Positions 7,003-14,836 of a DNA stretch of 60,588 nt are shown here, one piece after another (the first letter of the stretch is position 1; each line of letters starts with the position of its first letter). The position numbers and the translations under genes are program-made. A model generated the notes under the pieces. It was not told the DNA's origin, ran no database searches, and worked only from the letters and a program-made list of their open reading frames with translations. Source of the stretch: Paracoccaceae bacterium. GTDB taxonomy: Bacteria; Pseudomonadota; Alphaproteobacteria; Rhodobacterales; Rhodobacteraceae. The stretch is taken from assembly GCA_902573175.1 (NCBI GenBank), contig CACGIS010000004.1, forward strand, positions 1-60,588. The letters run 5' to 3'.

Positions 7003-8499
7003 ATGGTAAATAACACGCTTTTATTGCTTGGTGATCAGCTTTTTGATCCCAAAATATTAAAGCATAAGGGCTGTAAGCGGGTGTTTATGGCTGAAGATTA
7101 CGGTCTATGTACTTACGAGAAGCACCACAAACTCAAAATTTATTTATATTTATGTGCCATGCGCGAATATAAGGAGGAGTTAGAACGTAACGGTATTAAA
7201 GTAGACTATTTCTCTCTAGAGGCTCGTTCAGATGATAAAACTTATATAGAGTTTTTGGTTGAATTTTTACACGAAAAAAAAATTGATAGAGTAGATATTT
7301 TTGAAATTGAAAATAAATCTTTTGAAAAAAATATTTTAGCAGCTTTAGAAAAAGCTGAAATAAAATACGAGCTTTTTGAAACTCCAATGTTTTTATTTTC
7401 TCGCAAGGAATTTGACTCGCTCTATGGCAAAAATAAATCCTTTAGGTTGGGTAATTTTTATAAAGTAGGTCGCAAGAAGTTCAACATTCTAGTTGATGGC
7501 GATGAAAGTCCTTTAGGTGATCGCTGGTCATTTGATGAAGAAAATAGGAAAAAAATTCCGGCTAAAACGCACATCCCTGAATTACCCAAATTTAATTTAT
7601 CAGAGCATCATGACGCGGTTTCAACTATCGTTGAAAAACATTTTTTGGAGCATCCAGGAAATACTAAAAATGTTTGGTTTCCCGTAACACGTTCCGGAGC
7701 TTTAGAACTTTTGGACGATTTTTTGATTCAGAGATTAGAAAATTTTGGCGCTTATGAAGATGCTATGCTAAAGGATCAAAATTTTTTATTTCATAGTTGT
7801 ATATCTGCAATGCTCAATATCGGATTAATTACTCCAGACATAGTAATTGAAAAGGTATTAGACTTATTCAAAAAAAATAAAGCTCCTTTGAATTCTGTTG
7901 AGGGTTTTATAAGGCAAATATTGGGTTGGCGTGAATTTGTACGTGGTATTTACCAACTCAGAGGAACAGAACAGAAAAAATCGAATTTCTGGGGTCACCA
8001 AAGGAAACTGAGCCAAAGTTGGTATGATGGTTCAACTGGTTTATTGCCCCTTGATGATTGTATTAAATCTGCTCTTAAAGACGGATATAGCCATCACATA
8101 CCAAGGCTTATGGTCATTTGTAATTTGATGAATATGTGTGAAATTGATCCAAAATTTATTTATAAATGGTTTATGGAGATGTATATTGATGCCTCTGATT
8201 GGGTTATGATCCCTAACGTTTTTGGAATGGCGACGTACTCTGATGGTGGTTTAATGTCGACAAAACCATATACCTGTAGTTCTAATTATATTTTAAAAAT
8301 GAGCAACTATGAGAAGGGTGCTTGGTGTGACGTAATTGACGGCCTGTATTGGAGATTTATTCAAAAAAACATTAGTTTTTATTCTTCAAATCCGCGCTTA
8401 TCTTTTCAAACTAGAGTACTGAGCAGAATGAGTGAGGATAGGAAAGTTTTAATTTTTAAAAAAGCTGAAGAATTTTTAGAAACTCATACCCAGTCGTAG
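7003..8499 (+). CDS. Cryptochrome/photolyase-related protein (FeS-BCP family, Fe-S ligands degenerate)
   Basis: The product is 498 residues, the usual length for the deoxyribodipyrimidine photolyase-related family (bacterial (6-4) photolyases and cryptochrome-like proteins). The N-terminal Rossmann part starts L-L-L-L-G-D-Q-L-F. The C-terminal FAD-binding half has G-F-I-R-Q-I-L-G-W-R-E-F-V-R-G, Y-S-H-H-I-P-R-L-M-V, D-W-V-M-I-P-N-V-F-G-M-A and T-K-P-Y-T-C-S-S-N-Y-I. In the iron-sulfur members a Y-C-x-x-C pair and a further cysteine follow that last motif; here the stretch is shortened and reads N-Y-E-K-G-A-W-C442-D, keeping one cysteine. A light-dependent DNA repair or blue-light sensing role is inferred. 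GGAG precedes the ATG. The codon choice is extremely AT-rich. Confidence 0.85.
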   Translation: MVNNTLLLLGDQLFDPKILKHKGCKRVFMAEDYGLCTYEKHHKLKIYLYLCAMREYKEELERNGIKVDYFSLEARSDDKTYIEFLVEFLHEKKIDRVDIFEIENKSFEKNILAALEKAEIKYELFETPMFLFSRKEFDSLYGKNKSFRLGNFYKVGRKKFNILVDGDESPLGDRWSFDEENRKKIPAKTHIPELPKFNLSEHHDAVSTIVEKHFLEHPGNTKNVWFPVTRSGALELLDDFLIQRLENFGAYEDAMLKDQNFLFHSCISAMLNIGLITPDIVIEKVLDLFKKNKAPLNSVEGFIRQILGWREFVRGIYQLRGTEQKKSNFWGHQRKLSQSWYDGSTGLLPLDDCIKSALKDGYSHHIPRLMVICNLMNMCEIDPKFIYKWFMEMYIDASDWVMIPNVFGMATYSDGGLMSTKPYTCSSNYILKMSNYEKGAWCDVIDGLYWRFIQKNISFYSSNPRLSFQTRVLSRMSEDRKVLIFKKAEEFLETHTQS

Positions 8500-8565
8500 T
8501 TATAAACTAAGCCGTATAATTAAAATTTGGCAAAACTTATTTACTATTTAGCATCTGCTTGGCCA

Positions 8566-9465
8566 TTATGAACTGAGTTTTTCTAACTTAACCCGTCTGA
8601 TAGCCGACCTTAGATTTTGATCCTCACTTTTAAGGATATTTTGAGCAGTAACGATAGATTTTGCTCCTGAAACTAGCAAGATAGCAAGTTTCACTGCGCC
8701 GTTAGCTTCTGTCAGAGCGTCTTTTGCCATTTTTGTATTGCAGCCAGTTATGTTCATCACAATTTTTTCTGATCTCTTAAACAACTTAGCATTATTTGCA
8801 GTAAGGTTGATCATTTGACCGTCCATTACATGACCTAGCAATATGCCCATGTAAGTAGACATCGTGTTTAGAGCTATTTTCTGTGCTGTACCCGCGCCCA
8901 GTCGTGTTGAACCAGCTACTACTTCAGGAGGAGTTGGTAGTAAGACTGGTATATCAGAGCCTACAAGAAGTTCTGTATCTGGATTATTTGCTATTCCAAT
9001 TGTTGTGGCCCCCACCTTTTTGGCTATTTTCATAATCACTGAAGGGTAGGTAGTATTTCCACTTGCTGCCAAACAAATCACGCAATCTCCGGGTTCAATA
9101 ATTTCGGCATCAGATATGGCAGCTGATTTATTATCCTCCATGTTACCTTTTGGTTGTGACATATCTTGAAGTCCACCCGCCCTTAATATCTTAATTTGTG
9201 AAATTGGGATGCCAAATGTCGGTGTAAGTTCTAAGCCATCTGCCATACCCTGAAGTCCAGAACTACCCGCTGCGGCATAAACTAATTTATTCCCCATTAA
9301 GACTGTGTCTGCCATTGCTTTTGCTCCGGCTTCAAGGGAAGCCATTGACTTTTTTATGGATCTAGCAGCTTTGATTTGACCTTCGTAAAGTATAGTCAGT
9401 ATTTCTAAATCACTTTTTTTGTCGAGGCCTATAGCTTCAGGATGTAATTTCTCGGTAGTTTGCAT
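8566..9465 (-). CDS. murQ: N-acetylmuramic acid 6-phosphate etherase
   Basis: The product is 299 residues, the family's normal length. MurQ cleaves the lactyl ether of MurNAc-6-phosphate to give GlcNAc-6-phosphate and D-lactate in the cytoplasm. Visible features are a SIS fold with A-A-G-S-S-G, the active-site region D-G-L-E-L-T-P-T-F, a second glycine- and serine-rich loop (A-A-S-G-N-T-T-Y), and a P-E-V-V-A-G-S-T-R-L-G-A-G-T-A-Q-K segment typical of MurQ. It is divergent from nagA, which uses its product, with 88 bases between them. There is no clear ribosome binding site before the ATG. No PTS or MurNAc kinase gene adjoins it; the AnmK kinase is 1.3 kb away. Confidence 0.95.
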   Translation of the reverse strand: MQTTEKLHPEAIGLDKKSDLEILTILYEGQIKAARSIKKSMASLEAGAKAMADTVLMGNKLVYAAAGSSGLQGMADGLELTPTFGIPISQIKILRAGGLQDMSQPKGNMEDNKSAAISDAEIIEPGDCVICLAASGNTTYPSVIMKIAKKVGATTIGIANNPDTELLVGSDIPVLLPTPPEVVAGSTRLGAGTAQKIALNTMSTYMGILLGHVMDGQMINLTANNAKLFKRSEKIVMNITGCNTKMAKDALTEANGAVKLAILLVSGAKSIVTAQNILKSEDQNLRSAIRRVKLEKLSS

Positions 9466-9518
9466 AGTATATTTTGTTTAATTAGAGCTAATCGTTGTTT
9501 TATGTTAGAAGCCTAATG

Positions 9519-9543
9519 TATAACCCGTCAAACCTTAAGGTTT
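9519..9543 (+). promoter_or_regulatory. nagA promoter -10 and 14-bp perfect palindrome (candidate operator)
   Basis: AAACCTTAAGGTTT (9530-9543) is an exact palindrome. It starts 5 bases after a plausible -10 box TATAAC (9519-9524), which has a weak TTGTTT -35 eighteen bases upstream (9495-9500). It would therefore cover the transcription start, a common operator position. It lies 10 bases before the nagA start and inside the murQ-nagA divergent region, so one regulator could act on both genes. Confidence 0.4.
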
Positions 9544-9553
9544 AGATTAAACA

Positions 9554-10708
9554 ATGGCTAAAAAAAAATCTTTCGTTGGGGCAACAATTTTTGATGGTTT
9601 CAAGCGGCACTTAAATTCCGCTTTAATAATAAAGGATAGCAAAGTTGTTGAAATTATTCCTGAAGAAAAAGTTGATCCTGAAACTGAGCAAATCGTTTTA
9701 GCTGGAGGTTTCCTAACACCTGGTTTTGTTGACTTGCAGGTAAATGGCGGTGGTGGTGTTTTATTTAACGATAATCCATCACTGGAAAACTTGAAGACAA
9801 TTTGTGAAGCACATGCAAAACTTGGAAGTACTTCAATTATGCCGACACTCATTTCGGATAGTCCTGAGGTGAATAAACGAGCAATTTCGGCAATTACTGA
9901 TGCTTTAGATCAGCAAATCAACGGATTAGTTGGACTACATCTGGAAGGTCCACATTTGGCTCTTTCACGTAAGGGTGCTCACGACGAACGCTTTATACGG
10001 CCGATGAAAGAGTTCGATTGCCTTGAACTTGAAAGTTTAGCAAATAAAATCCCTAAGTTAATGTTAACAATAGCTCCAGAAGCCGCATCGCTTCAACAAA
10101 TAACTAGGTTATCAAAAGCGGGTGCTATTATTTCTCTGGGACATACTGATTGCACTTTTAATCAGGCAGCCGAGGCCGTTGACGCAGGAGCAACATGTGC
10201 AACCCATCTTTTTAATGCAATGAGTCCCTTTAAAAGTCGTGAGCCTGGACTTGTCGGTGCAGTGTTAGATAGCGGAAAGCTTTTTTCTGGCATCATAGCA
10301 GATGGTTTTCATGTCAATAAAATAAGCATAAATTTAGCATTACGGGCCAAGAAAGGGCCTAGTGCTTTATTTTTAGTTAGTGACTCAATGTCTACCATAG
10401 GCTCAGACCAGAAACACTTTTTTTTGAACGATCGATTAATCACTCGGAGCCGGGGGAAATTATTATTAGAGGACGGGACTTTAGCTGGTGCCGACATTCA
10501 TCTTTCAGATGCTGTAAGATACATGGTAAATGAAGTGGGGATTTTGCAAGATGATGCAATTAGAATGGCGAGCCTTATTCCTGCCAAAGTTTTGGGCGTG
10601 GAAAGTGAAATTGGCTGCCTAGTACCAGAAGCTCGAGCAGATTTTTTGTGGATGAAAAATGACTTGGAGATTGAAAAAGTTTGGGTTGGTGGAAAAGAGC
10701 AATCTTAA
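9554..10708 (+). CDS. nagA: N-acetylglucosamine-6-phosphate deacetylase
   Basis: The product is 384 residues. NagA removes acetate from GlcNAc-6-phosphate to give glucosamine-6-phosphate. It is an amidohydrolase-fold enzyme: P-G-F-V-D-L-Q-V-N-G near the N-terminus, L-E-G-P-H, then S-L-G-H-T-D, A-T-H-L-F-N-A-M, A-D-G-F-H-V and V-S-D-S-M carry the metal- and substrate-binding residues. Together with divergent murQ and convergent anmK (8 bases from its stop) it forms a compact peptidoglycan-recycling group. No glucosamine-6-phosphate deaminase (nagB) is seen in the window. A palindrome just upstream may be its operator. Confidence 0.95.
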   Translation: MAKKKSFVGATIFDGFKRHLNSALIIKDSKVVEIIPEEKVDPETEQIVLAGGFLTPGFVDLQVNGGGGVLFNDNPSLENLKTICEAHAKLGSTSIMPTLISDSPEVNKRAISAITDALDQQINGLVGLHLEGPHLALSRKGAHDERFIRPMKEFDCLELESLANKIPKLMLTIAPEAASLQQITRLSKAGAIISLGHTDCTFNQAAEAVDAGATCATHLFNAMSPFKSREPGLVGAVLDSGKLFSGIIADGFHVNKISINLALRAKKGPSALFLVSDSMSTIGSDQKHFFLNDRLITRSRGKLLLEDGTLAGADIHLSDAVRYMVNEVGILQDDAIRMASLIPAKVLGVESEIGCLVPEARADFLWMKNDLEIEKVWVGGKEQS

Positions 10709-10716
10709 ATAAAATT

Positions 10717-11838
10717 TTATGATGGATATGCGATTAAACCACCTGTCATAGGTTTCCAAACACCCGTTGTTTTGGGATATGAAATTGGAAGATTGGCCAG
10801 AGTTCTTGCTGCAAGAAACGCAAAGCACTCTGCTTCTATAGCATCACCGCGCCAATTATATTTATCGGCGGTTTCAACATTGATATTGGCCCGAGATGAA
10901 ATTTCTTGCATCATTGTAGGGTTTTTTCGTCCACCGCCTGAAACGATCAACTGTGTCGGGCGTATGGGTAAAAGATCAAGGCCTTTTCCAACTGACGCTC
11001 CTACTAATGCAGTCAAAGTTGCGGCACCGTCTTCAAGTGACATGCCTTCGGCAATTTTGTAAGAAAAATCAAAGCGATCTAATGACTTTGGGAAAGAAAC
11101 TTCAAAATAGGGGTCTTTCAATATTTCAGCTAGTTTGCTTTCGTCTGCTTTTCCCCCGGCTGCTATTTCGCCATCTATATCCATTTGGCCAATATTGAAG
11201 GACTTTATCCAATCATTTAATGGCGCGTTGGCCGGACCGGTGTCGAAAGCCATAAGCCCGTATTTATCAGAGTAGCAACTTAAATTTCCCAAACCGCCTA
11301 AATTTAGTATTGCTGTAGTTGAAGTCGCTGCAATTGTTTTTAATAGCGCAATATGATAAATTGGACAAAGTGGGGCACCTTGTCCGCCTTCCGTCATATC
11401 GTTGGTTCGAAAGTCATAAACGACGGGTATACCAAGCTCATTGGCCATTCTTTGGCCGTCACCTAATTGCCGTGTTTTACCTTTTGATAACTTATTCGGA
11501 GCTTTGTGGAGAACAGTTTGTCCATGAAAACCAACAGCTTCAATTTCATTTTTATCTATTCCTGAAAGCTTAATGCACTTCTGAACAGCTACTGTTTGAG
11601 AGTTTGTTAGCGCGGCTTCTGTTTTAGAAAAGATTTCTGGCTCAGGCCCATTAAAATTCCAAATTTGAGCTTCATTAATAGCTTTAATGAGTAGAGCTTT
11701 TACTTCTTCATCGTAGGGCATCAAATTATAGTACCCAAATTCTTCTATCAATTTCCCATCAGTACGCAAAAACGCAACATCGATGTTTCCATCTAAAACT
11801 GTCCCAGTCATAAGGCCAATATGCCAGCGCATTTTCAT
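10717..11838 (-). CDS. anmK: Anhydro-N-acetylmuramic acid kinase
   Basis: The product is 373 residues from the ATG at 11838, matching the usual AnmK length; the reading frame opens 17 codons earlier but that extension does not resemble the family. AnmK opens the 1,6-anhydro ring of anhMurNAc and phosphorylates it to MurNAc-6-phosphate, the substrate of MurQ. The ATPase-fold phosphate loop reads G-L-M-T-G-T-V-L-D-G. Also visible are G-F-H-G-Q-T-V-L-H, N-L-G-G-L-G-N-L-S and F-D-T-G-P-A-N. It lies tail to tail with nagA. It is also the last gene on the minus strand after the 12-20 kb series, 189 bases beyond the fusion protein gene. Confidence 0.95.
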   Translation of the reverse strand: MKMRWHIGLMTGTVLDGNIDVAFLRTDGKLIEEFGYYNLMPYDEEVKALLIKAINEAQIWNFNGPEPEIFSKTEAALTNSQTVAVQKCIKLSGIDKNEIEAVGFHGQTVLHKAPNKLSKGKTRQLGDGQRMANELGIPVVYDFRTNDMTEGGQGAPLCPIYHIALLKTIAATSTTAILNLGGLGNLSCYSDKYGLMAFDTGPANAPLNDWIKSFNIGQMDIDGEIAAGGKADESKLAEILKDPYFEVSFPKSLDRFDFSYKIAEGMSLEDGAATLTALVGASVGKGLDLLPIRPTQLIVSGGGRKNPTMMQEISSRANINVETADKYNWRGDAIEAECFAFLAARTLANLPISYPKTTGVWKPMTGGLIAYPS

Positions 11839-12027
11839 ATCGGTTCTGAGTTTCCTTAACCATAAATAATACAGGCAATTCTTATTCATTCACTTTCTAA
11901 AGTAGTTGATGAGTCCACTGTCTTTGTAAAGGGGCTAAAGATGGCCACTTAATTTTAGAAGAGTATTTTTTTATTTTGAAAGCTGAAAAGATTTTTTTTA
12001 AAATTAATAGGGCCTACAATCTGATGC

Positions 12028-14673
12028 TTACTTGTTTATAGCCGTCCGTATTTTTTTACTTAGAAGAGCATAACCAACATCATTCATATGAAGTGGGTCG
12101 TCACTGTAAAAAGTATTTTTATCCCCTCCATAAGCCTCGAGCATGGAGGAGTGTATATCTATAAAATTCCAATTTTCTTGATTTTTAACATGTTCTTCTA
12201 AGCAAAAATTGACCTTTTCAATCTCTTGTCTCAGGTGGCGTCTGAATGGACAAGGTTTGATCGAAATAACAAAAACCTCAAATTTTGGCAGAAGTTCTTT
12301 TACCGTTGTAAGAAAATTTTTATAGTCCCTGACAACTTCAGGAACAGATAGACCGCTACCTAGATCATTATCCCCTGCATAAATAATAATTTTTCCATTG
12401 GTTATGCTGGTGGTTAAAAGCTTTTCTGCAAATGCCTGGCAAGCAGCAAGAGTTGCACCGCCAAACGCTAAATTAGATAGATATGAGACGCCTAAATCAG
12501 TCTTTGCATCTTTCCAAAGTCTTAGAGTCGAACTCCCATACAAAATGAAATCTTGTTCTTTTGTTTTGCTAATATGGTTTTGGATTTCAACTTCACGGAT
12601 GTCAGTCCCAAATTCTTCCTCCACAGGGCTGAGCAAACCAACGTTTGTTGACAATGTTTGACGTTTTGCCAGAGGCATAACATTTAATTCTACAGCAAGT
12701 TCTATTGCTTCCTCAACATATGATCTGAATGTTTTTCTATATTTTGTAAGGAAGTTTTCTATCTCAGCATCGCTTGAAGTGTCCTCTACCATATCAGACA
12801 ATCTGAAACCTGGTTTTATTACAGCCGCGTAATTCGCTCTGGAAACAGGAGAATCAAAATTTGCAAGAGCTATTGGGACGATAACGGGAGAGGGCTTCAA
12901 ACGTGCAGCAAGTTTAAAAGCTCCAATTTTCAAAGGCCCTGGAGATGTCTCTGTTAAATTATCTGGAGTTTCTGATGTTCCTTCTGGAGCAATAACGAGT
13001 GGACGCCCTTCGTCAAATGCTTTTTGAGCTTCTATAAACAAACTCTCCTTTCTGGTTTCCTTTTCAACTTGAGTTTCCTCTAGTCTGTCTGACTCTGGTG
13101 TGTGGACTACAATATTATCAAGCCGTGAGTAGTAACCGTTACGCCAAAATTCGGTATTTCTACTTGCACGAACAATTCTTTGTCCTCCATCGCCGTATTT
13201 TGGATACAGAATTTTGGTACTTACAAAATGGCTATCAATCGAAAAAGCGTGACCATTTGCCAGAACGTTTTCCGGACATGACGCCAAGTGATTATATATG
13301 AAAATGGTCTGGGGCTCTTTAGGCAGATTTTCCATACCTTTTATGACGTAAGGTACTTGATCAAATGCCCTGGCGAAATCCAATTGAATAGGCTCTTTTA
13401 AACTTAATGCGTTAGTACCCTTTTTTGCACTCGTAACGCGGGTATAAATTTTGTTCAATTGCTCAAAAAAACGATGCTCCCGTTCAACTGGCTTAAGAGC
13501 ATCTAGCGCCAGTGACCCTACTGTTTTTTCAGCCTCGTTTCCCTTAAGAGCTGCCTCATAAATGCAGTCGAAACCAAACTTTCTTGTAAACCTGTTGTCA
13601 ATCATGTGGACTGCAGAATGTAATGAGGATTGTACGGGAATTTTTGATCCATTAAAGGTAATCAAGGTCTTTAGAAAATTAGATCCTGGATTGTCCGAAA
13701 AATTAAAGTGGCTATTAGCTGATTGTTGATAACGACCAATTTGCCAAATTTGCCTTTGAAATAGAAAAGAAGCGAGTAGGGGTTCATTTTCCATCATCAA
13801 TTGCAAATTTTTGCGAGAAAACTTAAGGATTGCCGTGTCGCGGTTCGATTTTAGGGAGTAGGGGGCTATTAACTTAGAATTTCCGTTTGCCCAAGAAAGG
13901 GTAACACCTGGCGTTACAATTGTTCGGGTCTTTTGAATTATTTTATTGTTTAGTTTAAATGAAAAGTTAGTCTCTAAACTACCTGTGAATAAAACTATTA
14001 GATCTTCACATGGTTCCCCTTCATTAATGATGACTTCGTTGGCTGGGAATAATATTAATTCACTAAACTTTAAAAGGTCGGGTAATCTGTCGTGGTCAAG
14101 TTGAGCAAAAAAAGCACTGTTAATTAGCCTTTTGACAATATCTCTGTCGCTATTAAATGAAACACCATTAAATTTTCTTTGTATCTGCTTTGGTTTCTTT
14201 GGTTTGAAATGGCGTGTAGCCCATAAAAGCTCAGTTGATCGGCTAAGAATAAAGCTCATCAGAAAAGAGCCCCAAATTTGGTCGATCATTAAAAGATCAT
14301 ATAGAACAGAGAGCGGAAAAACTAAAACCTTGCTTTCGTCTTTGGCTGTAAGATTTGACATGTACCTGCCTGGTGAATTTAATCCTGATACACCGAGTGG
14401 CACAATACGTTCAGTAACAGTCGCAAAAGTAATATTTTGGTCTTCAGCTTCTCTTGTAAATTCAACTTTTCCGTCAACCAAAAAGTATAGATTTTCCGCT
14501 ATTTGGTTTTGATGAAAAATAGTATCTCTAGCTTTATAAACTTCAAAACGACAACTTTTATCAATCAAGTTTTTAGCTTTTTCCGAAAGCTGCAGTTGCA
14601 AATCAAAATAACGTGCACTTTCATCGAAAAACGAAGAAATATTTTCGTTTATATTTTGTAAAATTTTCAACAT
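12028..14673 (-). CDS. Four-domain fusion: two cyclic-nucleotide-binding domains, LPLAT-like acyltransferase, SGNH hydrolase
   Basis: The product is 881 residues. Residues ~35-150 and ~185-315 each resemble a cyclic-nucleotide-binding beta-barrel (for example F-H-Q-N-Q-I-A-E-N-L-Y-F-L-V-D-G and I-N-E-G-E-P-C-E-D-L-I-V-L-F-T-G). Residues ~430-650 resemble a PlsC-type acyltransferase: I-Y-N-H-L-A-S-C-P-E-N, A-P-E-G-T-S-E and an I-V-P-I-A-L strand. The HX4D aspartate is not in its usual place; proline stands there and glutamate follows. Residues ~705-881 are an SGNH/GDSL esterase with the serine in Y-G-S-S-T-L, F-G-G-A-T, G-D-N-D and a D-P-L-H-M-N catalytic Asp/His block. No signal peptide is seen. 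I infer cytoplasmic, possibly nucleotide-gated, phospholipid remodelling. The domain calls are good, but the substrate is unknown. Confidence 0.75.
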   Translation of the reverse strand: MLKILQNINENISSFFDESARYFDLQLQLSEKAKNLIDKSCRFEVYKARDTIFHQNQIAENLYFLVDGKVEFTREAEDQNITFATVTERIVPLGVSGLNSPGRYMSNLTAKDESKVLVFPLSVLYDLLMIDQIWGSFLMSFILSRSTELLWATRHFKPKKPKQIQRKFNGVSFNSDRDIVKRLINSAFFAQLDHDRLPDLLKFSELILFPANEVIINEGEPCEDLIVLFTGSLETNFSFKLNNKIIQKTRTIVTPGVTLSWANGNSKLIAPYSLKSNRDTAILKFSRKNLQLMMENEPLLASFLFQRQIWQIGRYQQSANSHFNFSDNPGSNFLKTLITFNGSKIPVQSSLHSAVHMIDNRFTRKFGFDCIYEAALKGNEAEKTVGSLALDALKPVEREHRFFEQLNKIYTRVTSAKKGTNALSLKEPIQLDFARAFDQVPYVIKGMENLPKEPQTIFIYNHLASCPENVLANGHAFSIDSHFVSTKILYPKYGDGGQRIVRASRNTEFWRNGYYSRLDNIVVHTPESDRLEETQVEKETRKESLFIEAQKAFDEGRPLVIAPEGTSETPDNLTETSPGPLKIGAFKLAARLKPSPVIVPIALANFDSPVSRANYAAVIKPGFRLSDMVEDTSSDAEIENFLTKYRKTFRSYVEEAIELAVELNVMPLAKRQTLSTNVGLLSPVEEEFGTDIREVEIQNHISKTKEQDFILYGSSTLRLWKDAKTDLGVSYLSNLAFGGATLAACQAFAEKLLTTSITNGKIIIYAGDNDLGSGLSVPEVVRDYKNFLTTVKELLPKFEVFVISIKPCPFRRHLRQEIEKVNFCLEEHVKNQENWNFIDIHSSMLEAYGGDKNTFYSDDPLHMNDVGYALLSKKIRTAINK

Positions 14674-14836
14674 CCCGTTGCCAACCTTTGGATTAGCTAC
14701 TCTAGTCTTACTGACATCGAATTGAGTTGAAAATTTTTGGAGCTGTTTATGGAAAAAAAATTATTTAGAGGAATTTTCTGTCTAAATTTTATTCAATGAG
14801 CTAAAATTTTAGCCGTTTTCTCAAATCAAACTATTT

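Noticed and set aside
14132-14512. A 126-codon plus-strand frame opposite the fusion protein gene.
   Set aside because: It lies antisense to the cyclic-nucleotide-binding domains, shows no family motif, and is best explained as a shadow of that gene.
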